NCBI GenBank assembly: GCA_016717165.1
Contig: JADKGA010000001.1
Location: forward strand, 186,001 to 250,000
Reading direction: 5' to 3'
DNA from: Candidatus Lutibacillus vidarii
GTDB lineage: Bacteria; Actinomycetota; Actinomycetes; Actinomycetales; Dermatophilaceae
DNA: 64,000 nt
Position 1 is the first letter of the stretch. The number at the start of each line of letters is the position of its first letter. The translations under genes and the position numbers were made by a program. This document shows positions 1 to 8,553 of the stretch, in pieces. A model generated the notes under the pieces. It was given only the letters and a program-made list of their open reading frames with translations. It was not told the origin of the DNA and did not search any database.

Positions 1-597
1 GAGGTTGTTCGGGATCCCCTGCGGGTCCTCACCCATGGTCCCGGAGGAGTGCGCGCCGACCGGGTTGAAGTAGCGCAGCAGTGCCACCCGCCAGGTCGGG
101 TCGGCCGCGGCGACATCGCGGAGGATCTGCTCCTGCATCACCTTGGTCCAGCCGTACGGGTTGGTCGCCGAGGTCGGCAGGTCCTCGGTCATCGGCAGCG
201 GCGGGGTCGAGCCATACACCGTCGCCGACGACGAGAAGACGAGCCGGCGCACGCCATGCCGGCGCATGGCCCGGACCAGCGAGAAGGTCGTGCCGAGGTT
301 GTTCTCGTAGTACTCCAACGGCTTCTCGACCGACTCGCCGACCGCCTTGAAGCCGGCGAAGTGGACCACCGCGTCGAAGGGCTCGTCGGCGAACAGCCGC
401 TCGGTCTTGTCGACATCGGTGAGGTCGAAGGCATGCAGCGCCAGCACCTGACCGGTCAGCGCCTCGATGCGGCCGACGACCGACGGCTTGCTGTTGGCGA
501 AGGAGTCGACGACGACGACGTCATGCCCGGCCGCCACGAGCTGGACGACCGTATGTGACCCGATGTACCCCGCACCACCGCTGACGAGAACGCGCAT
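1..597 (-). CDS. galE: UDP-glucose 4-epimerase (5' part; 3' end outside window)
   Basis: Interconverts UDP-glucose and UDP-galactose in the cytoplasm, feeding cell-wall and polysaccharide sugars. The 199 codons present encode a Rossmann N-terminus with the NAD-binding motif GGAGYIGS at about residues 7-14. SSATVYG follows at about 123-129 and the catalytic Tyr/Lys pair in YGWTK at about 148-152, all typical of extended SDR epimerases. Family members are usually about 330 residues, so roughly the last 130 lie before position 1. The start is the ATG at 597, because MRVLVSGGAGYIGS is the normal GalE N-terminus. The next gene on this strand, paaK, ends 55 bases upstream, so the two may be co-transcribed. 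Some paralogues act on UDP-GlcNAc or UDP-xylose; substrate is inferred. Confidence 0.9.
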   Translation of the reverse strand, partial: MRVLVSGGAGYIGSHTVVQLVAAGHDVVVVDSFANSKPSVVGRIEALTGQVLALHAFDLTDVDKTERLFADEPFDAVVHFAGFKAVGESVEKPLEYYENNLGTTFSLVRAMRRHGVRRLVFSSSATVYGSTPPLPMTEDLPTSATNPYGWTKVMQEQILRDVAAADPTWRVALLRYFNPVGAHSSGTMGEDPQGIPNNL

Positions 598-652
598 GAG
601 GACACCGTATGTCGTCCGCACGCCCGAGGCGGGCCGAAAGCTGACCGAGCCG

Positions 653-1945
653 TCAGCCCTTCGGGCGCTGGTCGACGATCCGGCGCGCCTTGCCCACCGA
701 GCGCTCGATGGCACCCGGGTCGCGGACGTCGACCTTGGCGGTGATCCCGATCGTCGCCTTGATCCGGTGCTGGAGCCGCTTACCGATCTCCGCGCGTGCC
801 TCGGGCGACATGTAGTCGGTCGTCTCCGCGAGCACGGTGAGCTCGACGAGCTTGCCCGGCTGGGTCAGGACGCACTGGAAGTATGGCGCCAGCCCCGGCT
901 CGCGCAGGACGTGCTCCTCGATCTGGGTCGGGAAGACGTTCACCCCGCGGATGATCATCATGTCGTCGGTGCGGCCGGTCACCTTCTCCATCCGTCGGTA
1001 TGACGGCGCCGCGGTCCCCGGCAGGAGCCGGGTGAGATCCCGGGTGCGGTAGCGGATGATCGGCAGGGCCTGCTTGGTCAGCGAGGTGAAGACCAGCTCA
1101 CCCTGCTCGCCCTCGGCGACCGGCTCGAGGGTGATCGGGTCGACGACCTCGGGGTAGAAATGGTCCTCCCAGATGTGCAGCCCGTCCTTGGTCGTCCCGG
1201 CCTCCTGGGAGACCCCTGGGCCGATTACCTCGGAGAGCCCGTAGATGTCGACCGCGTCGATATCGCAGCGGGCCTCGATCTCCTCGCGCATCTGCTGCGT
1301 CCACGGCTCGGCGCCGAAGATCCCGATCTCGAGGGAGGACTCCCGAGGGTCGATGCCGGCGCGTTCCATCTCGTCGAGGATGGAGAGGAAGTAGCTCGGG
1401 GTCACCATGATGATCCGCGGCTTGAAGTCGGTGATGAGCTGGACCTGGCGTTCCGTCATACCTCCGGAGACGGGGATGACCGTGCAGCCGAGCCGTTCGA
1501 CCCCATAGTGCGCACCCAGCCCACCGGTGAACAGGCCGTAGCCATAGGCGACGTGGACGATATCGCCGGGCCGCCCACCAGCGACATTGATCGACCGCGC
1601 CATGACATCGGCCCACATCTCGATGTCGGCCTTGGTGTAGCCGACCACCGTCGGCTTGCCCGTCGTGCCCGACGACGCGTGGATCCGGACGACCTCCTCG
1701 CGGGGGACCGCGAACATCCCGTAGGGGTAGTTGCGTCGCAGGTCCTCCTTGGTGGTGAAGGGGACCGAGGCGAGGTCGGCCAGCGTCTTGACGTCGTTGG
1801 GGTGCAGGCCGACCGCGTCGAAGGCTGCCGTGTAGTGCGGCACGTTCGCGTAGGCACGGGCCAGGGTGTCCTTGAGCCGCCGCAGCTGGACATCCCGCAG
1901 GTGGTCGAGGTCCCAGGTCAGAGCGGGGTCGACATACGGAGTCAT
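653..1945 (-). CDS. paaK: Phenylacetate-CoA ligase
   Basis: Activates phenylacetate to phenylacetyl-CoA with ATP, the entry step of the aerobic phenylacetate pathway. The 430 residues match the usual PaaK length of about 430-440. The AMP-binding P-loop SSGTTGKPT is at residues 91-99, GLSEVIGPGVS lies in the middle, and the hinge YRTRD precedes the C-terminal domain. The ATG at 1945 is chosen because AAGGA lies just upstream and MTPYVDPALTWDLDHL resembles family N-termini. The open frame runs further upstream to about 2113, but that part crosses a hairpin and is not coding. The thioesterase, PaaH-like and PaaN genes downstream support this pathway, although the paaABCDE oxygenase genes are not here. 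Confidence 0.93.
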   Translation of the reverse strand: MTPYVDPALTWDLDHLRDVQLRRLKDTLARAYANVPHYTAAFDAVGLHPNDVKTLADLASVPFTTKEDLRRNYPYGMFAVPREEVVRIHASSGTTGKPTVVGYTKADIEMWADVMARSINVAGGRPGDIVHVAYGYGLFTGGLGAHYGVERLGCTVIPVSGGMTERQVQLITDFKPRIIMVTPSYFLSILDEMERAGIDPRESSLEIGIFGAEPWTQQMREEIEARCDIDAVDIYGLSEVIGPGVSQEAGTTKDGLHIWEDHFYPEVVDPITLEPVAEGEQGELVFTSLTKQALPIIRYRTRDLTRLLPGTAAPSYRRMEKVTGRTDDMMIIRGVNVFPTQIEEHVLREPGLAPYFQCVLTQPGKLVELTVLAETTDYMSPEARAEIGKRLQHRIKATIGITAKVDVRDPGAIERSVGKARRIVDQRPKG

Positions 1946-2025
1946 CGCACGTCCTTCGGCGGTGAGGGGAGGTGTCAGACCGAGCCTGCCCCGCTGCGTG
2001 GGCCGACGCAACAGGCAGGAGGTCA

Positions 2026-2068
2026 CACCTGCGCCGGGTGGCCCCAGAGGGACCACCCGGCGCAGGTG
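2026..2068 (-). terminator. Hairpin terminator of the amino-acid ABC operon
   Basis: A perfect 16-bp stem (arms 2026-2041 and 2053-2068, CACCTGCGCCGGGTGG) with an 11-base loop lies just past the ABC ATPase stop codon at 2100. A second, weaker stem (TGCGT/ACGCA within 1985-2019) follows. Neither has a U-tract, which is common in actinomycetes. It separates the ABC operon from paaK. Confidence 0.75.
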
Positions 2069-2099
2069 GGGGATCGCCGCTCCAGGCGGGACTCGGGAC

Positions 2100-2903
2100 T
2101 TATCCGCTCTCATCCTCGGCGAGCACCCGACGGAGGAAGAGCTTGGTCCGCTCGTGCTGCGGGTTGCCGATGACGTCGTTCGGGTGGCCCTCCTCGACGA
2201 CGACCCCGCCGTCCATGAAGACGACGTGGTCGGAGACCTCCTTGGCGAAGCCCATCTCGTGGGTGACGACGATCATCGTCATGCCAGACGCTGCGAGCTC
2301 GCGCATGACGGCGAGGACCTCGCCGACCAGCTCGGGGTCGAGCGCCGAGGTGGGCTCGTCGAAGAGCATGAGCTTGGGTTGCATCGCCAGAGCCCGCGCG
2401 ATAGCCACCCGCTGCTGCTGGCCACCGGAGAGCTGCCCCGGGTATGCCGCCGGCTTGTCGGCCAGGCCCACCCGTCCGAGCAGGGCGATGGCCCGCTCCT
2501 CGACGACCTTGCGGTTCTCGCCCTTGACCTTGATCGGCGCCTCCATGACGTTCTCGAGGACCGTCTTGTGTGGGAAGAGGTTGAACCGCTGGAAGACCAT
2601 GCCGATGTCACGGCGTTGGGCGGCGATCTCCTTGTCCTTGAGGCGGTGCAGGACCCCGCCCTTGTCGGCATACCCCATGAGCTCGCCGTCGACGAAGATC
2701 CGGCCGCCGTCGATTGTCTCGAGCTGGTTGATGCACCGGATGAAGGTCGTCTTGCCGGACCCGGACGGCCCGAGGAGGACGACGACCTGGCCGGGGTAGA
2801 CATCGAGGTCGATGCCGCGCAGGACGTGGTTGTCGTGGAAGGACTTGCTGACGTTGACCGCGTGGACGAGCGGCTCGCCGGTGCGCAGGGTGGGGGTGCT
2901 CAT
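2100..2903 (-). CDS. Polar amino-acid ABC transporter, ATP-binding protein (GlnQ-type)
   Basis: Energises uptake of a polar amino acid across the cytoplasmic membrane. The 267 residues carry Walker A GPSGSGKTT at 45-53, Q-loop VFQRFNLFPH near 103-112, signature LSGGQQQR at 158-165 and Walker B LMLFDEPTS at 178-186. A switch histidine is in VVTHEMGFA. These are typical of the GlnQ/HisP subfamily. The ATG at 2903 overlaps the permease stop codon by one base (TGATG), so the genes are translationally coupled. An upstream continuation of the open frame overlaps the permease and is rejected. The order binding protein, permease, ATPase forms one operon. Exact substrate (Glu, Gln, Asp, basic amino acid) cannot be read from the sequence. 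Confidence 0.93.
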   Translation of the reverse strand: MSTPTLRTGEPLVHAVNVSKSFHDNHVLRGIDLDVYPGQVVVLLGPSGSGKTTFIRCINQLETIDGGRIFVDGELMGYADKGGVLHRLKDKEIAAQRRDIGMVFQRFNLFPHKTVLENVMEAPIKVKGENRKVVEERAIALLGRVGLADKPAAYPGQLSGGQQQRVAIARALAMQPKLMLFDEPTSALDPELVGEVLAVMRELAASGMTMIVVTHEMGFAKEVSDHVVFMDGGVVVEEGHPNDVIGNPQHERTKLFLRRVLAEDESG

Positions 2904-3859
2904 CAGTGGTCCGCTCCCGCCGCGATGATCTTCTGTTCGGCCTTCTTGCGCTTCTTTCCGGTGGGTGCGCCGAAGCCGCGGCCGTAGTACTTCTCGAGGT
3001 AGGACTGCCCGACCATGAGGATCGAGCAGACGATGAGGTACCACAGCGTCGCGGCGACGAATCCGGGCATGATCTTGAACGCCTTCGACCCGAACAGCGT
3101 CGACTGGTAGTAGAGCTCGGTGATGACATTCGCTGCGATGAACAGCGAGGTGTCCTTGACCATGGCGATCGTCTCGTTGCCGGTCGGCGGCACGATGACG
3201 CGCATGGCCTGGGGCAGGACGATCCGGGTCATCGTCATCCCCGGGGACATCCCGAGCGCCTGGGCGGCCTCCGCCTGGCCCTTGTCGACCGAGAGGATGC
3301 CGGCTCGGGCGATCTCGGCCATATAGGCCGCCTCGGACAGACCCAGGCCGAGAATGCCGATCCATACCGTGCTCGAGTAGTCGTTCCAGTTGAACTGGAA
3401 GAACGTCAGGTCACTGCTCAGACCCAGCGACTTCGCGATCTGCTGTCCAAAGGGCACACCGATATCGAACTTGTTGTAGAGGTACCCGACACCGCTGGCC
3501 ATGATCGCGAGCAGGACGTATCGGGGCATGGCGCGGAAGAACCACGTGTAGACGAAGGCGACCCCGCGCAGGACGAAGTTGTCGGACAGCCGCATGACGG
3601 CGAGGATCACGCCGAGCACGACACCGAGGATCATCGAGCCGACCGTGCCGAGGATCGTGCCCATCCACAGCCCGTTGATGACCGAGGACTGCTGCATGAT
3701 CTGGAAGGCGTAGCCGAAGTCCCACTTGGGGTTCGTCACCAAGGAGCTGATCATCATCGCGGCGACGATCGCGATGATGGCAACGGCCACCCACCGTCCG
3801 GGGTGTCGGACCGGCCGGGCGTTGATCTCGCCCGGCCGGTCCATCGTCTGGGTTGTCAT
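2903..3859 (-). CDS. Polar amino-acid ABC transporter permease
   Basis: Inner-membrane subunit of the same importer. The 318 residues have a short cytoplasmic N-terminus, then a membrane segment (WVAVAIIAIVAAMMISSLV, about 28-46), a periplasm-side loop, and the HisM-type core. The EAA loop reads EAAQALGMSPGMTMTRIVLP, the coupling helix that docks on the ATPase. At 318 residues it is longer than HisM/GlnP (about 220-240) because of the N-terminal segment, as often seen in actinobacterial Glu/Gln permeases. A single subunit is encoded, so a homodimeric channel is inferred. The start is the ATG at 3859, three bases after the binding-protein stop codon. Confidence 0.92.
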   Translation of the reverse strand: MTTQTMDRPGEINARPVRHPGRWVAVAIIAIVAAMMISSLVTNPKWDFGYAFQIMQQSSVINGLWMGTILGTVGSMILGVVLGVILAVMRLSDNFVLRGVAFVYTWFFRAMPRYVLLAIMASGVGYLYNKFDIGVPFGQQIAKSLGLSSDLTFFQFNWNDYSSTVWIGILGLGLSEAAYMAEIARAGILSVDKGQAEAAQALGMSPGMTMTRIVLPQAMRVIVPPTGNETIAMVKDTSLFIAANVITELYYQSTLFGSKAFKIMPGFVAATLWYLIVCSILMVGQSYLEKYYGRGFGAPTGKKRKKAEQKIIAAGADH

Positions 3860-3862
3860 CCC

Positions 3863-4771
3863 TTAGCTAACCGTGTTGACGCCGAAGTCGGTGATGGCGC
3901 CACCCTCGCACTTCCACTTCGTGAGGATGGCCTTGTAGGTGCCGTCCTTCTCCAGTGCCTTGAGGGCGTCAACGATCGCGTTCGCGAACTCGGTCTGGTC
4001 CTTGGGCACGGCGTAGCCATACGGGGCCGAGTCGTACTGTGTGCCGAGCAGCTCGACCGTCCCCCCGGTGAGGTCGACCGCCGCGATGGCCGGCGGGAGG
4101 TCGACCATCATGGCGTCGGCCTTGCCGGACTGGACCATCGCGGTGACCTTGGCCTGGTCGGCGTCGATGAGCGGCTCGATTGCGGCCTTGCCCGCGTCGG
4201 TGCACTTCTTGCTCCGGGCGTTGAGGTCGTCGACCTGGACGGTGGCCTTCTGGACCGCGATCTTCAGGCCGCAGGCGTTCTCGGGATCGATCTTCTTCGG
4301 GTTGCCCTTGGCGACGACCCACTGGGTGCCGGCCTTGAAGTAGCTCACCATGTTGACCTGCTTCTCTCGGTCGGGGTTGACCGTGAAGCTGGAGACGCCG
4401 ACGTCGAACTTGCCGCTCTGAACGCCGAGGATGATCGAGTCGAAGCCGCTCGGCGACCACTCGGTCTTGACGCCGAACTTCGCCATGACCGCGTTGAACA
4501 GGTCGACGTCCATGCCGATGACGGTCTTGCCGTCATTGTCGAGGTACTCGTTCGGCTGGTAGGTCGCGTCGGTGCCGATGACGATCTTCCCGGCGGCCTT
4601 GATCTTGGCCGGCAGCTTGGCGGCCAGCGCCGGGTCGACCGTCGCGGTCGTCGTCGCGCCGGCGGGCGCGGTGGACTTGTTGTCGGTGGACAGCGAGTTC
4701 GAGCCACAGGCACTCAGGGCGAGTCCGGCGGCGACGAGGCTGGTCAAGACCAGTGAGGAGCGGCGGTTCAT
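3863..4771 (-). CDS. Amino-acid ABC transporter substrate-binding lipoprotein (family 3)
   Basis: Extracellular receptor that captures the amino acid and delivers it to the permease. The 302 residues begin with a lipoprotein signal peptide; the lipobox LALSAC places the acylated cysteine at residue 22, followed by a Ser/Thr/Ala linker. The SBP family 3 fold starts at about KIKAAGKIVIGTDATYQPNEY and includes GFDSIILGVQSGKFDVGVSSF. The ATG at 4771 is preceded by GGAAGGA and matches the signal peptide; upstream in-frame codons lack this. It is first in the operon and probably driven by a promoter in the 300-base upstream gap. Confidence 0.92.
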   Translation of the reverse strand: MNRRSSLVLTSLVAAGLALSACGSNSLSTDNKSTAPAGATTTATVDPALAAKLPAKIKAAGKIVIGTDATYQPNEYLDNDGKTVIGMDVDLFNAVMAKFGVKTEWSPSGFDSIILGVQSGKFDVGVSSFTVNPDREKQVNMVSYFKAGTQWVVAKGNPKKIDPENACGLKIAVQKATVQVDDLNARSKKCTDAGKAAIEPLIDADQAKVTAMVQSGKADAMMVDLPPAIAAVDLTGGTVELLGTQYDSAPYGYAVPKDQTEFANAIVDALKALEKDGTYKAILTKWKCEGGAITDFGVNTVS

Positions 4772-5071
4772 CAGGTGGTGTCCTTCCCGTTTCGTGGGGT
4801 CGATGCCGCCGCAGCACCTGTGCAGCGGGCCCGTTCGGAAGGGTGCCCCATCAGAGTGGTCGGTGTCCACGACTTCGGCCGGATCGGAGTGCACCTGTAA
4901 CCGATTGGCGGGGTGAATCGGGCTGAACGTGAGGGGAAACGTCGTTATGGCCCGGATGTCGCCGTCGATCGCTGGGCCGAACGCGCGCTCGGGCTGCGGA
5001 ATCGATGGCGTGGCGGGGTTCTGACGACGAGGTACGCCGTCGGTCAGCGCGAGCGGGTGGGACGGCCGCGG
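4772..5071. other. Gene-free promoter region of the ABC operon
   Basis: I see no credible gene in these 300 bases; open frames here lack ribosome sites and family resemblance. The region must hold the leftward promoter of the binding-protein gene. The only candidate operator I see is a short inverted repeat, CCGATT (4901-4906) and AATCGG (4916-4921), separated by nine bases. It is too short to assign. Confidence 0.4.
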
Positions 5072-5491
5072 TCAGCCGCGGGGCGGGATGGACCGTGATC
5101 GTCCACGCAGCTCGGCGATGAGCGCGCCGTCGCCCTCCCGGGTCACCCGCACGTCGGTCAGCCCGCTGCGCCCGTAGGCCGCCCGCACCCGCGCCTCGGC
5201 CACGAGGACGTCCCCGAGCCGGGCCGGGGCGACGAAGGTGATATCGCCGCCGGCCGCCACGGTCGTCTGCCCGCGGGAGTTACAGGCCAGCGCGAAGGCC
5301 GAGTCGGCGAGGGTGAAGACATACCCGCCATGACAGATGTCGTGGCCGTTGACCATCGTCGCCGTCACCGGCATCCGCACCACCGCGTGGTCGACCTCGA
5401 CGACCTCTGCGTCCATCCCGAGGGTGGCTGAGGCGAGGTCGTTAGCCCACATCCGCCGGACGTGGGTGAGGTCGGGGTCGGGGTCGGTCAC
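5072..5491 (-). CDS. paaI: PaaI-type hotdog thioesterase
   Basis: Probably hydrolyses hydroxyphenylacetyl-CoA or dead-end thioesters formed during phenylacetate breakdown, releasing CoA. The 139 residues are the usual length for a single hotdog domain. The active-site region NGHDICHGGYVFTLADSAFA contains the conserved Gly-His and the Asp of the central helix. GGDITFVAPARLGDVL is the matching beta-strand region. The position beside the PaaH-like and PaaN genes supports a PaaI role over a general thioesterase. The ATG at 5491 is the only sensible start. It is separated by about 95 bases from the preceding gene on this strand. Confidence 0.88.
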   Translation of the reverse strand: MTDPDPDLTHVRRMWANDLASATLGMDAEVVEVDHAVVRMPVTATMVNGHDICHGGYVFTLADSAFALACNSRGQTTVAAGGDITFVAPARLGDVLVAEARVRAAYGRSGLTDVRVTREGDGALIAELRGRSRSIPPRG

Positions 5492-5555
5492 GGGGGGGCT
5501 CCTGAGGTCGTGGTCAGCTGGTGTGCGGATCGGTGGGTCGGCCGGTCAGGGGTGG

Positions 5556-5582
5556 GCGGGTTTGGCGGGTTTGGTGGGTTTG
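5556..5582. repeat. 9-bp tandem repeat (GCGGGTTTG x3)
   Basis: Three adjacent copies of G(C/T)GGGTTTG lie in the short gap between the dehydrogenase stop codon and the thioesterase start. It is a low-complexity array with no obvious role. Confidence 0.6.
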
Positions 5583-5586
5583 GCTG

Positions 5587-6756
5587 TCAGCGCGCGTTGA
5601 GCCCGGGGCTGGGTCGGTAGCGACCACCGGGGTATGCCGCAGCCAGCTCGGCGAGCTGGGCGGCGATAACGTCGTACCCGATCTCGGCGCCCCAGGCGAT
5701 CGGACCCTTGGGATACCTCGTGCCGAGGACCATCGCGATATCCACATCCCCCGCGCTCGCCGTCCCACTGTCCACAAGATCGACGGCCTCGTTGACGAGC
5801 ATCGCCACGGTGCGCGCCAATGGGTTAGTCCGCAGTGGGCCGGTCAGGAGGGCGGCCACCTGCTTAGGGTCGGCGCTCGCGCCCTCCGGGGAGCCTGCGG
5901 CGTCATACCGGTAGACGCCGTGACGACTCTTGCGCCCGAGCCGACCCTGCCCGACGAGGTCCTGCTGGAAGGAGGTTGGTGCATATCGCGGATCGTGACC
6001 GGTCTGTTCCCACACCGAGGTGCCGACGGCGAGGTTGACGTCCTGGCCGATGAAGTCGGTGAGCTCGAAGGGTCCCATGGGGAAGCCGCCGGAGCGGATC
6101 GCCGCGTCGATGGTCGGCGCGTCGGCGAGACTCTCCTGGAGCATCCGCTGCGCCTCGCCGTAGAACGGTCGGGCGACCCGGTTGACGATGAAGCCGGGCG
6201 TCGAGGCGCAGACGACCGGTGTCTTCCCCCAGGCCCGCATGAGCGAGGTGCAGCGCTCGACCAGGGCGGGGTCGGTGGCGCGGCCCCGGACGACCTCGAC
6301 GAGCCGCATTGCCGGCGGTGGGTTGAAGAAGTGCAGCCCGAGGACCCGCTCCGGGCTGGTCACCGCCTTGGCGATCGCGCCGATGTCGAGGCTGGAGGTA
6401 TTCGACGCGAGGATCGTCGTCGCGCCCTGCCGACCGGCGACCTCGGCGAAGAGGGTCTGCTTCACGGCGAGGTCCTCGACGACCGCCTCGATGACGAGGT
6501 CGCACGCGGGCAGCGCGTCGAGGGTCTCGGCGACGTGGACGCGGGCCTGCGCCGCGGCGACCTGGTCCGCGGTGAGCGTCCCGCGGTCGCCGGCGCGGGC
6601 GAGTCCGGAGCGGACCCGCGCGGCGCCCGCCTCGGCTGCACCGGCACACGCGTCATAGAGGTGGACGTCCTCGCCCGCCGCCGCGGCGACCTGGGCGATC
6701 CCCGATCCCATGGCGCCAGCTCCGAGGACGGCGACGGTGAGGTCCATGGCCCCCAT
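5587..6756 (-). CDS. paaH: 3-hydroxyacyl-CoA dehydrogenase (PaaH-like)
   Basis: Oxidises a 3-hydroxyacyl-CoA, here probably 3-hydroxyadipyl-CoA, to the 3-oxo form with NAD. The 389 residues contain an NAD-binding GAGAMGSG at 12-19. NTSSLDIGAIA and LGLHFFNPPPAMRLVEVV carry the catalytic-site His. Two C-terminal 3HCDH domains follow, the first starting at PGFIVNRVARPFYGEA, the second a shorter C-terminal copy. That layout is longer than FadB-type single-domain enzymes (about 280) and fits PaaH/PaaC. Two ATGs are possible (6756 or 6747); 6747 has a closer G-rich site, so the first three residues are uncertain. It diverges from paaN with about 80 bases between starts. Confidence 0.88.
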   Translation of the reverse strand: MGAMDLTVAVLGAGAMGSGIAQVAAAAGEDVHLYDACAGAAEAGAARVRSGLARAGDRGTLTADQVAAAQARVHVAETLDALPACDLVIEAVVEDLAVKQTLFAEVAGRQGATTILASNTSSLDIGAIAKAVTSPERVLGLHFFNPPPAMRLVEVVRGRATDPALVERCTSLMRAWGKTPVVCASTPGFIVNRVARPFYGEAQRMLQESLADAPTIDAAIRSGGFPMGPFELTDFIGQDVNLAVGTSVWEQTGHDPRYAPTSFQQDLVGQGRLGRKSRHGVYRYDAAGSPEGASADPKQVAALLTGPLRTNPLARTVAMLVNEAVDLVDSGTASAGDVDIAMVLGTRYPKGPIAWGAEIGYDVIAAQLAELAAAYPGGRYRPSPGLNAR

Positions 6757-6837
6757 CGTGGCACCCGCATCGCGCTCGCGGGGTGGGTGGGTCCGAGGTC
6801 ACCTCGCCCGTGCGGGTCGCGTGGCTACCATCGACGT

Positions 6838-8553
6838 ATGTCGGCACCGGCGCCCCTCTCCCCGTCCGCCCACGAGCTCCTCGACCGCCACGCGGCAACC
6901 CTGGCCGCGGCCACCGAGGCCTTGGCCGCGCGGAGCTACTACTCGAAGTACCCCGAGTCCCCGTCACCGCGGGTGTATGGCGAGACCGCGGCCGCGGACG
7001 GGGTGGCGGCATACGAGGCTCACCTCGGCCACCGGTATGACGCCCTCGCCGACCAACCCGGGGACGGCACCTGGGTGGGCGCCGAGGTCTCGCCCTACGG
7101 GCCGACGCTCGGGACGACCTACCCGCACCTGGACGTCGACGCCGCGGTCGCCGCTGCACAGGCCGCGCTGCCCGCCTGGCGCGACGCCGGGGCGCGGGTC
7201 CGGGCGGCGGTCTGCGTCGAGATCGTCGACCGCATCAACGCCCGGTCGTTCGAGATTGCCAATGCGGTCATGCACACCTCCGGCCAGCCCTTCGTCATGG
7301 CCTTCCAGGCCGCCGGCCCGCACGCCCAGGACCGGGCGCTGGAGTCGGTCGTCGCCGCGCTCGTCGAGCAGGAGCGCGTGCCTGCCTCGGTCGTCTGGGA
7401 GAAGCCGGGCCGGGACGCGCCGCTGCGGATGCAGAAGGACTACCGGGTCGTCCCGCGCGGCCTGGCGCTGGTCGTCTGCTGCAACACCTTCCCGACGTGG
7501 AACACCTACCCCGGGCTGTTCGCCTCGCTCGCCTGCGGCAACCCGGTGCTCGTCAAGCCGCACCCGCGGGCGGTGCTTCCGCTGGCCATCTCGGTCGAGA
7601 TCGCCCGTGCGGTCCTCCGCGACGCGGGCTTCGACCCGGCCGCGGTCCAGCTCCTCCCCGAGGCCGAGGGGGAGGGCCTGGCCAAGACCTTGGCCGAGCG
7701 GCCCGAGGTCGCCATCGTCGACTACACCGGCGGCCCGGCCTTCGGACGTTGGCTCGAGCAGGCCGGGGCAGCCCGGGGCGCGCTGGTCTTCACCGAGAAG
7801 GCCGGCATCAACTCGGTCGTCGTCGACTCCACCGACAACCTCCGCGGCGTCCTGGGCAATCTTGCCTTCTCGTTCACGCTCTACACCGGCCAGATGTGCA
7901 CCACCCCGCAAAATGTCTACATCCCCGCGACCGGGGTCGACACCGACGAGGGCCACCTGTCCTTCGACGAGTTCGCCGACCGGTTGGCGGCTGCGGTGAC
8001 GCGGCTGACCAGCGACGACGCCAAGGCGGTCGAGCTGCTTGGGGCAACGGTCAACGACGGCGTCCGGGCCAATATCGAGGGCCTCGACGAGCTCGCCGCC
8101 GAGGCCGGCGGCCGGGTGGTCCTCGCCTCGCGGGAGGTGACCCATCCGGCATACCCGGAGGCGGTGGTTCGCACCCCCGGACTGGTCGCCGTCGACGTGA
8201 CCCGCGAGGACGTCTACACCCAGGAGTACTTCGGCCCGGTGAGCCTGCTGGTCCGCACCGCCTCGACGGCACAGTCGATCGCCCAGCTGCGCGACACCGT
8301 CCGCGAGCACGGCGCGATGACCGCGGCGGTCTACTCCACGTCGGAGCAGACCCTCGACGCCGCGCGGGACGCCGCGGCCGACGCCGGCGTGGCCCTGTCG
8401 GAGAATCTCACCGGTGCGGTCTTCGTCAACCAGACCGCGGCCTTCTCGGACTTCCACGGGACCGGCGCCAACCCCGCGGCGAACGCCGCGTACACCGACG
8501 CCGCGTTCGTCGCGAACCGGTTCCGGATCGTCACCAGCCGTCGGCACGTATGA
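6838..8553 (+). CDS. paaN: Phenylacetic acid degradation protein PaaN (aldehyde-dehydrogenase fold)
   Basis: Member of the PaaN branch of the aldehyde dehydrogenase superfamily found with phenylacetate genes; thought to process ring-opened CoA semialdehyde intermediates. The 571 residues contain a helical N-terminal part (SYYSKYPESPSPRVYGE) and an ALDH core. The cofactor region is NTFPTWNTYPGLF with NPVLVKPHP; the candidate catalytic Cys354 is in YTGQMCTTPQN. The ATG at 6838 gives the typical PaaN N-terminus; the long open frame extending back to 5521 is the antisense of paaH and is rejected. Its stop codon overlaps the start of the Nudix gene (ATGA), showing coupling. Enoyl-CoA hydratase domains seen in the PaaZ type are absent. 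Confidence 0.88.
   Translation: MSAPAPLSPSAHELLDRHAATLAAATEALAARSYYSKYPESPSPRVYGETAAADGVAAYEAHLGHRYDALADQPGDGTWVGAEVSPYGPTLGTTYPHLDVDAAVAAAQAALPAWRDAGARVRAAVCVEIVDRINARSFEIANAVMHTSGQPFVMAFQAAGPHAQDRALESVVAALVEQERVPASVVWEKPGRDAPLRMQKDYRVVPRGLALVVCCNTFPTWNTYPGLFASLACGNPVLVKPHPRAVLPLAISVEIARAVLRDAGFDPAAVQLLPEAEGEGLAKTLAERPEVAIVDYTGGPAFGRWLEQAGAARGALVFTEKAGINSVVVDSTDNLRGVLGNLAFSFTLYTGQMCTTPQNVYIPATGVDTDEGHLSFDEFADRLAAAVTRLTSDDAKAVELLGATVNDGVRANIEGLDELAAEAGGRVVLASREVTHPAYPEAVVRTPGLVAVDVTREDVYTQEYFGPVSLLVRTASTAQSIAQLRDTVREHGAMTAAVYSTSEQTLDAARDAAADAGVALSENLTGAVFVNQTAAFSDFHGTGANPAANAAYTDAAFVANRFRIVTSRRHV

Noticed and set aside
4913..5098. Short open frame in the ABC promoter region
   Set aside because: No family resemblance or ribosome site, and it overlaps the end of the thioesterase gene.
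5521..6837. Long open frame upstream of paaN on the + strand
   Set aside because: It is the antisense of the paaH-like gene and has no ribosome site or family match; the PaaN N-terminus is well defined at 6838.
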